Shown here piece by piece: positions 34,199 through 40,612 of a stretch of DNA of 40,612 nt. Location of the stretch: assembly GCA_947313825.1 (NCBI GenBank), contig CAMZNJ010000046.1:1-40612 (forward strand), given 5' to 3'. This stretch comes from an uncultured Deferribacteraceae bacterium (GTDB lineage: Bacteria > Chrysiogenota > Deferribacteres > CAMZNJ01). The notes below the pieces were generated by a model. The model saw nothing but the letters and a program-made list of their open reading frames with translations. It was not told the DNA's origin and made no database searches. Within the stretch, counting starts at the first letter, position 1. Each line of letters starts with the position of its first letter. A program made the translations under genes and the position numbers.

Positions 34199-35242
34199 AT
34201 GATCGGAACAGACTCTCCCCAACACAACCAGAACACGACCATATCTTCAAGTTTAAACAATAAATCAAAAAATACAACTTCAGCCTCCTTGTTAATGCTA
34301 TCAATGCTATGGGCACTAACAACAGCGTTGCTTGCCTTAGGTACAACGGTGGCATATGGCGAAGACTCCACCAACAACGACGGTGGCGGTGGTGTGGTGC
34401 CCCTCATAGGTGCCGAAATTTCATCGCAAAAAACTAGTGCTGTCGAATCCAACATTTTTCAGGTTACACCAGGTATCATCTTCCAAACGAACGACCTTAC
34501 CGGTGTTGGCTTGCTTACCCTTGCATACTCCGCGAACAGCCTCAATGTTACATCCATCCCTGCTTTGGCGGGCATCGAGATTGCTGACACCACCGAGTAT
34601 CAGTTTGAGGGGCACCTCTACTACCCACGCTACACCTTTACCGCCATAGCACAGGGCACAAGTTTCGACAACAAAGTATCCACCGAAAGCTACCTCGACG
34701 CCGCGTACATCGACTTTTCACGCGTGTACCAACCGTACGAACATGTTGCATTCAACCTCGGTGCTGGCGTCCTCTACACACGGGAAGGTCCCATCCTCAT
34801 ACCGTTCCCCGTTATATCCGCAAACATCACAACAGAGCGACTTGAAGCCAACATCGGACTGCCTACAACATCCGTCATCTACACCCTTGACCCTGAAAAA
34901 CAGTACCTCAGCCTAGAAGTAGCAACACTAGGTGCAGGGGGCACAGCAGCAGTCTCATGGGACTACCTGCCAACACCAGACACCGACCTAACACTTAGTT
35001 ATGTGCTGGACGACCGTGGCGAAGCGTATGGCTTCCTAAACAACAACACCGAAATAGATCGCACAACGCACAGTGTCGCCTCAAAAATACAGTACAAATA
35101 CTTCTACGCCGAATCAGCCTTCCACTTCATATCAAAACTACACTCATACGACCTAGAAAAAGGAGAAAAAACAAACCTAGTAAACTACAGGGAAAAACCG
35201 TACGCCGCATTTACAATAGGTGCAATATCCTACACACAGTAA
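34199..35242 (+). CDS. Secreted, probable outer-membrane beta-barrel protein
   Basis: A 347-residue exported protein that I cannot place in a named family. The start at 34199 is set by GGAGG 8 nt upstream; the frame is open back to the tRNA terminator, but that part is not translated. A signal sequence (about 28-51, ending VAYG) follows a 27-residue polar leader, longer than typical. The mature part alternates polar and hydrophobic residues with aromatic girdle-like positions (YYPRYTFTAIAQGT, AAYIDFSRVY, HVAFNLGAGVLYTR, LTLSYVLDD, YKYFYAESAFHF) and ends in a strand, KPYAAFTIGAISYTQ. These are features of a barrel of perhaps 12-16 strands. The gene lies between tRNA-Leu and sbcC and converges on the latter. 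Confidence 0.68.
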   Translation: MIGTDSPQHNQNTTISSSLNNKSKNTTSASLLMLSMLWALTTALLALGTTVAYGEDSTNNDGGGGVVPLIGAEISSQKTSAVESNIFQVTPGIIFQTNDLTGVGLLTLAYSANSLNVTSIPALAGIEIADTTEYQFEGHLYYPRYTFTAIAQGTSFDNKVSTESYLDAAYIDFSRVYQPYEHVAFNLGAGVLYTREGPILIPFPVISANITTERLEANIGLPTTSVIYTLDPEKQYLSLEVATLGAGGTAAVSWDYLPTPDTDLTLSYVLDDRGEAYGFLNNNTEIDRTTHSVASKIQYKYFYAESAFHFISKLHSYDLEKGEKTNLVNYREKPYAAFTIGAISYTQ

Positions 35243-35435
35243 GCGGTGGACGACGGTGGCGGTGGACGGTGGTGAACGATAGTGAACGACGACGGTGAGC
35301 GGTGGACGACGATGAACCACGGACGACAGCGAACCACGGTGGACGGTGGACGACGATGGTGAGCGGTGGATGACGATGGTGGACGGTGGACGATGGTTCA
35401 CCACGGTGAACCACGGACGACAGCGAACCACGAAC
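35243..35435. repeat. GGTGGACGACGGTGG-type repeat block with an exact 26-nt duplication
   Basis: The convergent gap between the beta-barrel-like gene and sbcC consists of GGACGACGG, GGTGAGCGGTGG and GGTGGACGGTGG words. A 26-nt sequence recurs exactly at 35313-35338 and 35407-35432. No gene or terminator hairpin is evident. Confidence 0.94.
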
Positions 35436-38400
35436 CTAAGAAGACAGTACCCCAGCACCAGAAAGAACACTCCTACCACCACTCGTCGACTGAACATTTA
35501 TCTGAGTATCGATCCGCTCCTTCAATGCACCAACATGGGAGATAACACCGATGAGCTTGCCAGTACCGCCACCATCCGACACCGACAAACGCGTCAACGC
35601 CTCCAGTGCAACCTCCAACGCGTTTTCATCCAAGGTGCCGAAACCCTCATCCAAAAACAACGAATCGATACGCACTTTATTGCTCGACATCTTCGACAAC
35701 CCCAAAGCAAGTGCCAAACTGACAATAAACGACTCACCGCCGGACAGGTTCCTAACTGTTCGAACCTCACCCCCTTGGTAATCATCAATAATATTGAGGG
35801 TCAAGGGGAGTGCCTCATCCCTAGCCAAAAGGTATCTGTCGGTCATCTCTGACAACTGCTTATTGGCATGACCAACAACAACCTCGAACGTAATCCCCTG
35901 TGCAAAATCGCGAAACTTGGTGCCATCATTGGAACCGATAAGCCCGTGAAGAGTATCCCAACGACTCACAACCTGCTTCTGACGACTAATCAACACCAAC
36001 TTACCCTCCACACGAGCCTTAGCCTCGCGATCCATCCGAAGACGATGCTCATACTCTGCAACATACTTTGCAATCTCATCAATATCATCGACTAAAGCAC
36101 CAAGAGCCTCCTCAAGAATAGTGATAGTCCCAACATTATACAACACACTGCTCGCTGTGTCCGCTGTGCCCGCTGTGCTCATAGTAGACGCAGAGGCAGA
36201 GGCAATAACAGCAACGGCAACAGGGGGCATGGGGCTGATATGCTCAGCTCGAAGCTGCTCACGACGATCATTCTCCATGGTTGCAAGGCGTGTGGTTCGT
36301 TCTTGGAGAAGACGCCCCGCAGCTGAAAGGGTTTCACGCTCCTGAACACTCAAACGTGCCGCAATGAAGTCGTCCATGCTGGTGAATAGTTGGCTACTGT
36401 GGATTTCCGTTTCGAATTCCTCGAAGGTGCGTTCGAAATCGGTTTCCCCATTACGGATACGCTCCTTGAGGTCGTTAATCCTTGTCAGGGCTGTGGATAG
36501 GTTTTTGTCGTCAAGAATGCTTGCCTCTAAGAGGGCGAACCCCCTGCTTTCGGCACTGCTCAGGGAATTCGCTAACCACAACTCAACGTCGTCGGCGGAT
36601 GTTCCCGTGTTTTGCCCTATGTTTATTGGTGCGAATACTGTGTTTCGTTCCTGTTGGAGGTTGCTGTGCGTCCCCTGCTCCACGTTTAATTCGTCCATCT
36701 TGGTGCCTAGGTTGAGCTCATGGTTTTGCACAGTTTCCTGCAGATTGGCTAGCTCCACGCCCATGGTAACTAGGTTATTTGTGTGGTTGTCCCTGCTAGT
36801 TTGAGCGTCCATGTAGCTTTGGCGTCTGCTATCCAGCGTGTTGATGATGGTTGTTGCGTCCATGTCCGTGTCCATATTTATGGTTATGGTCATGTTTGTG
36901 TTTATGTTTATGGCTTTTAGTTCTTTGATTATCTTGTTTTGATCTTTTTCATATTTTTCGGTTAATATTTGTAGTTCTTTGATTATGTTGTCGAGGTTGT
37001 TTTGCGTATTTTTTTTATCTCCGTGTAAGGCGAGGTTTCCATGTTCGATTTTGTCAAGGTTTTCGTGGGCATCTGTTATGCGTTCTTTGTGTACGTCCTT
37101 GGTCTCTTGCAGAGCCTCTCCTTGGTGGATGATTGTGTTGATGGTGTTGATTTGTGTTTGTATTTGGTTTACTTCGGGCACATTCCCTTTGGCGAAGGGG
37201 TGCTCTAGGGCACCGCATAGTGGGCATTCCACGCCATCTTTGAGTTTTGCACGGAAATCTTTGAGCTCAGCAATTTCCAGCCTGAGCGTAAGCTCGGTCA
37301 TTAGTGCGTCTTTGTTTTCGCGGTATTCACGTAGTGTTTTGCCGTCCAGCATTTTGTTGAGGTTGCTTTCGGTTTCTTTTAGCCTTTCGTCAGCTTTACG
37401 CACTTCAGTTTTGGCTTTTTCCAGTTCGTTGTTTTTTTCGGTTATGTTTGTGTTGATTTTGTTTAGTGCTTGTTCGGTTCTGTCTTTGTTGTTGTTTTTG
37501 TTACGTATTTCGGTTTTGAGGTATCTGAGGTTTTCGAGGTTCCCTTTCATTGCAGAGAAGTTTTCAATTAGCCAGCCGTCGCTTTGGTGTGTGTTTAAGT
37601 AGTCTTGGTGTTTTTTTAGGTTTTGTTTGGTTTGTTTTATTTCGTTATTTTTTTGTTCTATTTTTCTTTTGTTTTCGTTTATTTGTTGTTCTAGGTTTTG
37701 TCGTATTTTTTCAATCCCTTCGATAATCTTTTTTTGTGCAATGATGTTTTGGTCGAGGGTTCTTGCTTTTTTCACTAGTGGCATTGTTTTTTCTAGTGTT
37801 TCCTTTGCTTTCAGAGTATCTTGTTGCCCTTGTTTTAGTAGTTTGTTGCTAGTTTCGGCGTTGGTTGTGAGTGTTGGCAGGTGTAGTTGTAGTTTGTTGA
37901 GTTCCTCTTTGGAGGAGTCCAGTTCTTTTTTTGCTGTTTGTATTTTGCCGTAATCTTCGTCTAGTTCTGCGGCTTTCAGTGCTTTTTCAAGTTGTTGTTG
38001 TTGTGGTATGAAGTTATTTTTGTCTTGTTCTAGTTTTTCCCATTCTTTTTTGTACCCTTGTAGTTCTTTTTCTAGTTTGGCGATGTTTTCTAGTCGTCGT
38101 TTTGCTTCATCCAGCTCATTTTTTTCTGCTAGTATGGCTTTATTTTTTATTGTGGCTTCTTTAATTTTGTTGATAATGTCTTTTTTTTCATTTTCGTCCA
38201 GAATTTTGTCTTTTTGTATCTCTTTTTCTAGGTATTCCAGTTTATCTTTTTCATTTTTGCGACGTTCGTGGACAGCCAGTGAGATTTTGCTGTAGTTTTC
38301 TGTGCCAGTAATCTGCTCTAGAATTTTGGATTTTTCTTTGTCTTCTGCTTTTAGGAATGTGTCGAACCCTCCTTGTGCAAGTAGTACGGATCGGGTAAAT

Positions 38401-38834
38401 CGTTTAAAGTCCATCCCAGTTTTTTCGATAATAACTTTCGCCACTTTATTTTTCTGATGTTCGATAATTTTGCCTGTTTTTCCACAGCTAATCTCTTGTT
38501 TGGCGTTTTGTAGTTTTCCGTTCGCTCTTTTCCCAGCACGGTGTTGGCTCCAGTGGCATCGGTAGAATTTGCCTTGTGTTTCAAACACTACTTCGGCGAA
38601 ACATTCGGCTGTATTGCGAGACATGATGTCGTTTGAGGATGTAACCCTGCCTAGTCGTGGTGTTGTTCCGTAAAGTGCTAGGCATATTGCATCTAGGATG
38701 GTTGATTTCCCTGCACCCGTTGTGCCTGTGATGGCAAATATTGTACTAGCGGTGTACTCCTCTGCCGTGAAGTCGATACTCCACTCGCCGTAGAGGGAAT
38801 TGAGGTTTTGGAATCTAAGATTCAGGATTTTCAT
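35436..38834 (-). CDS. sbcC: SbcC, ATPase subunit of the SbcCD nuclease
   Basis: The SMC/Rad50-like ATPase partner of SbcD, opening and cleaving DNA hairpins and cruciforms. Seen: N-terminal FQNLNSLYGEWSIDF, Walker A GTTGAGKSTILDAICLALYG, then long Glu/Lys/Gln-rich coiled coils interrupted by the zinc-hook C537-P-L-C540, and at the C-terminus the ABC signature NLSGGESFIVSLALALGLS and Walker B DSLFLDEGFGTLDENAL. The start at 38834 has GGAGG 8 nt upstream; an upstream ATG at 38888 only adds a repeat-encoded MWALWALWAL. That gives 1132 residues, normal for the family. The segment NINTNMTITINMDTDMD in the coils is low-complexity. The coding strand is A+C-rich to about 36.3 kb and then G+T-rich. 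It is probably co-transcribed with sbcD. Confidence 0.95.
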   Translation of the reverse strand: MKILNLRFQNLNSLYGEWSIDFTAEEYTASTIFAITGTTGAGKSTILDAICLALYGTTPRLGRVTSSNDIMSRNTAECFAEVVFETQGKFYRCHWSQHRAGKRANGKLQNAKQEISCGKTGKIIEHQKNKVAKVIIEKTGMDFKRFTRSVLLAQGGFDTFLKAEDKEKSKILEQITGTENYSKISLAVHERRKNEKDKLEYLEKEIQKDKILDENEKKDIINKIKEATIKNKAILAEKNELDEAKRRLENIAKLEKELQGYKKEWEKLEQDKNNFIPQQQQLEKALKAAELDEDYGKIQTAKKELDSSKEELNKLQLHLPTLTTNAETSNKLLKQGQQDTLKAKETLEKTMPLVKKARTLDQNIIAQKKIIEGIEKIRQNLEQQINENKRKIEQKNNEIKQTKQNLKKHQDYLNTHQSDGWLIENFSAMKGNLENLRYLKTEIRNKNNNKDRTEQALNKINTNITEKNNELEKAKTEVRKADERLKETESNLNKMLDGKTLREYRENKDALMTELTLRLEIAELKDFRAKLKDGVECPLCGALEHPFAKGNVPEVNQIQTQINTINTIIHQGEALQETKDVHKERITDAHENLDKIEHGNLALHGDKKNTQNNLDNIIKELQILTEKYEKDQNKIIKELKAININTNMTITINMDTDMDATTIINTLDSRRQSYMDAQTSRDNHTNNLVTMGVELANLQETVQNHELNLGTKMDELNVEQGTHSNLQQERNTVFAPINIGQNTGTSADDVELWLANSLSSAESRGFALLEASILDDKNLSTALTRINDLKERIRNGETDFERTFEEFETEIHSSQLFTSMDDFIAARLSVQERETLSAAGRLLQERTTRLATMENDRREQLRAEHISPMPPVAVAVIASASASTMSTAGTADTASSVLYNVGTITILEEALGALVDDIDEIAKYVAEYEHRLRMDREAKARVEGKLVLISRQKQVVSRWDTLHGLIGSNDGTKFRDFAQGITFEVVVGHANKQLSEMTDRYLLARDEALPLTLNIIDDYQGGEVRTVRNLSGGESFIVSLALALGLSKMSSNKVRIDSLFLDEGFGTLDENALEVALEALTRLSVSDGGGTGKLIGVISHVGALKERIDTQINVQSTSGGRSVLSGAGVLSS

Positions 38835-38856
38835 AACCCACACCTCCACCAGCTTG

Positions 38857-38903
38857 CACAGTGCCCACAGTGCCCACAGTGCCCACAATTCGCATAATTC
38901 GCA
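38857..38903. repeat. 9-nt repeats in the sbcD-sbcC gap
   Basis: 3.4 copies of CACAGTGCC followed by two ATTCGCATA-like nonamers in the 75-nt gap between the genes. Confidence 0.93.
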
Positions 38904-38909
38904 CAGTTA

Positions 38910-40319
38910 TTATTCCGCATTAACATCTTCCTCTTCCAAGCCCCTTACTATTTCGTCGAACATATCTAGCAATTCATCCCGATGCCCCTTGTGCAAAAGC
39001 TCTCCCACTAAGGCTTCATGGGCATCCAGACGCATCGCAAACACTTCATAAGTACTCAGGCTATCCAAAACAGGGGGTTCAACGTTTGTGGTTCGAGCGT
39101 GCACAGCTCTCATCAGTGCCCTGTTTTTGATACGCCGCAACTCCATGGCAGACCCCTGCAACGCCTCCAAAACAACACTCTGCAAAACACTGCTGTGGGG
39201 GGGGATAGTGTCCGAACCGGAATACTCAACCTCGAGCCAAGCACGACTACCAGACTCTTTCAGCTGACCGATACGGTTACAAATAAACTCAACACTACCA
39301 GTTATGCACTCCAAAGGCTGAAAACACGGTATGGGCAACTCGCGAATAAGGGGCTCTGAAGACGACGAACCAAACTCCACAACAACAATACTCTTCGTTT
39401 GCTTAGCCTCACCAAACCCCATGGGCAAAGGGGAACCGCTGTAACGAATGTGCTCCATACCACCAACCGATTGCGGTGCATGAAGGTGCCCAAGGGCAAG
39501 GTAATCCATGGACGTGGGGAAATCTGTGGCACTAATCTGTGCCAAACCTCCAACAACCTGCGAGCTAATGTAGAGATCGCGAACACCATCCCCTTCAGTC
39601 GTCCGACCACCAGCAGCAAACAGATGACCCATACCAATGATGGGAATGGCAACTGTGCCCGACAAACTCTCCAACTCGGAACGCAACTGCTCAGCCGAAC
39701 GACAAACATCGTGGTAATGACGCTTGATGCCCGAAACCACCTTCATCGCCTTGCTCTCAACACTCTCCGAATCCTCAACCGTGCGAATATCCCTATCGCG
39801 TAAGTACGGCACGGCACATACGATGCCTTCAGGCACACCAGCAGCGTTACGCAAGACGATGACTTCATCCGACAGGTTAGCACTGCCGACAACATGAATG
39901 TTCAGACCGCGAAGGAGCGTTTTCGGTGCGTTGAGGAAGGTGGGGGAGTCGTGGTTGCCACCAGTAATGATAACGTGGCGGCAGGTGTGGGCGTCGTGGG
40001 CTGTGTGGGCTGTGTGGGCGTTGTGGGCGTTGTGGGCTGTGTGGGCGTTGTGGGCGTTGTGAGCGGTGTGAGCGTCGTGGGCGTCGTGGGCGTCGTGGGC
40101 GTTGTGGGCAATACGCTTCAAGAAGCGATAATACAGCTCCTGCGAACGGTTACTCGGCGTGCTCGTGTCGAATATATCGCCGGCGACAAGCAGTACGTCG
40201 ATTTTTTCGGTGTCAATCGTTGTTGCCAGCCATTGCAGGAACTGTTCAAACTCGTCGTAACGTTGCCGTCCGTAAAGTGTTCGTCCTATGTGCCAGTCTG
40301 AAGTGTGCAATACCCGCAT
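38910..40319 (-). CDS. sbcD: SbcD, nuclease subunit of SbcCD
   Basis: The Mre11-like Mn-dependent nuclease partner of SbcC. Metal-binding motifs: TSDWHIG with D8 and H10, AGDIFD (46-51) with D48, GGNHDS (120-125), and later GHLHAP. Its length of 469 residues exceeds the usual 380-420 because of a tandem AH[NDT] insert at residues 71-112, placed between the helix after GDIFD and the strand leading to GNHD. The rest, including the C-terminal capping domain, is standard. ATG is preceded by GAGGGG. It lies upstream of sbcC, 75 nt apart, and downstream of ssrA on the same strand. Confidence 0.95.
   Translation of the reverse strand: MRVLHTSDWHIGRTLYGRQRYDEFEQFLQWLATTIDTEKIDVLLVAGDIFDTSTPSNRSQELYYRFLKRIAHNAHDAHDAHDAHTAHNAHNAHTAHNAHNAHTAHTAHDAHTCRHVIITGGNHDSPTFLNAPKTLLRGLNIHVVGSANLSDEVIVLRNAAGVPEGIVCAVPYLRDRDIRTVEDSESVESKAMKVVSGIKRHYHDVCRSAEQLRSELESLSGTVAIPIIGMGHLFAAGGRTTEGDGVRDLYISSQVVGGLAQISATDFPTSMDYLALGHLHAPQSVGGMEHIRYSGSPLPMGFGEAKQTKSIVVVEFGSSSSEPLIRELPIPCFQPLECITGSVEFICNRIGQLKESGSRAWLEVEYSGSDTIPPHSSVLQSVVLEALQGSAMELRRIKNRALMRAVHARTTNVEPPVLDSLSTYEVFAMRLDAHEALVGELLHKGHRDELLDMFDEIVRGLEEEDVNAE
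39984..40109 (-). repeat. 9-nt coding tandem repeat in sbcD (His-rich)
   Basis: Fourteen units of 9 nt (plus strand GTGGGCGTT, GTGGGCTGT or GTGGGCGTC) encode Ala-His-Asn/Asp/Thr, giving 14 histidines at three-residue spacing. Confidence 0.97.
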
Positions 40320-40431
40320 AATCCCCTCTATTTGTGGGATGGTTTTTTCCCTACCCTTTTTTGTGGTTGTTGATACGGTTTTTCATTATGTTGATTGTGT
40401 TCCTTCGGTGAGTTGTTTTTGGTGGGATGGA

Positions 40432-40612
40432 TGGAGGTGGCGGGAATTGAACCCGCGTCCAAACTACTAATGCAAAAAGACGCTACATGCTTAGCCTGTG
40501 TTTAAATACCCACCACTGTTCCCCACAGGCAGGGCAGTAATGGGTTGGCTCTAAAAATCTCGCTCACAAGACTAGTGCCCAATATTGTGAGCCAGCCCGA
40601 TAAATTGACACT
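40432..40612 (-). ncRNA. ssrA: tmRNA (ssrA), 3' part, truncated by the window end
   Basis: The 3' end on the minus strand is tRNA-Ala-like: GGACGCGGGTTCAATTCCCG then CCACCTCC and A. Just before it comes GCATGTAG, conserved in tmRNA helix 5. Further upstream, GCTCACAA and TTGTGAGC (8 bp, about 40565-40596) form a pseudoknot-type stem. The tag-coding segment and 5' end lie beyond the window. tmRNA rescues ribosomes stalled on broken messages. Confidence 0.9.

Noticed and set aside
35177-35497. His/Arg/Ser-rich ORF on the minus strand
   Set aside because: Repeat artefact spanning the beta-barrel-sbcC gap and the ends of both genes.
38835-38888. N-terminal extension of SbcC (MWALWALWAL)
   Set aside because: Encoded by the 9-nt intergenic repeat. 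A proper Shine-Dalgarno precedes the ATG at 38834, where family similarity begins.

Overview
The window comes from the chromosome of a diderm (Gram-negative) bacterium. The base composition is moderate, roughly mid-40s percent GC judged by eye. Evidence for an outer membrane is a KDO transferase (waaA), a DUF374-type acyltransferase, a SPOR-domain protein and a predicted beta-barrel protein. Nearly everything is core housekeeping: ribosome and translation (an rpsB-tsf fusion, glyS, two tRNA genes, the end of tmRNA, hflX, mnmE, engB), DNA repair (mutS, recJ, sbcC, sbcD), the stringent response (rel/spoT), envelope and sugar metabolism, and one MFS transporter. I cannot name the phylum from sequence alone. 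I see no prophage, insertion sequence, CRISPR array or integrase.

Layout. 1-5.9 kb (minus): secreted serine hydrolase, MFS transporter, fused rpsB-tsf with a strong promoter and a structured leader, and a small HNH nuclease. 6.2-13.1 kb (plus): metallo-beta-lactamase-fold hydrolase, DHH phosphoesterase, engB, an unknown membrane-anchored protein, mutS and an unknown membrane protein. 13.1-14.8 kb: two divergent secreted left-handed beta-helix paralogues. 14.9-16.6 kb: tRNA-Ser and phosphomannomutase. 16.8-21.3 kb (minus): rel/spoT, recJ and a small membrane protein. 21.6-24.95 kb (plus): hflX and mnmE. 25.2-30.5 kb (minus): an aminotransferase, acyltransferase, waaA and glyS operon. 30.7-35.2 kb (plus): SPOR protein, FAD-type oxidoreductase, tRNA-Leu and beta-barrel-like protein. 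35.4-40.6 kb (minus): sbcC, sbcD and the 3' part of ssrA.

Three things stand out. (1) Ribosomal protein S2 and elongation factor Ts are one continuous 620-residue reading frame. It is preceded by a consensus promoter and a folded leader that can pair with the Shine-Dalgarno sequence. (2) Short tandem repeats are everywhere. Inside genes their periods are always multiples of three (9, 12, 15, 18, 30 nt) and they interrupt conserved enzymes such as SbcD, MnmE and GlyS. Between genes, periods of 7, 8 and 14 nt occur, and repeat blocks fill four of the five convergent gaps where terminators would be expected. (3) Two divergently transcribed secreted proteins consist almost wholly of uninterrupted hexads, 44 and 22 of them, with no enzymatic module. 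The strand composition (A+C versus G+T) also switches in blocks that ignore gene boundaries.
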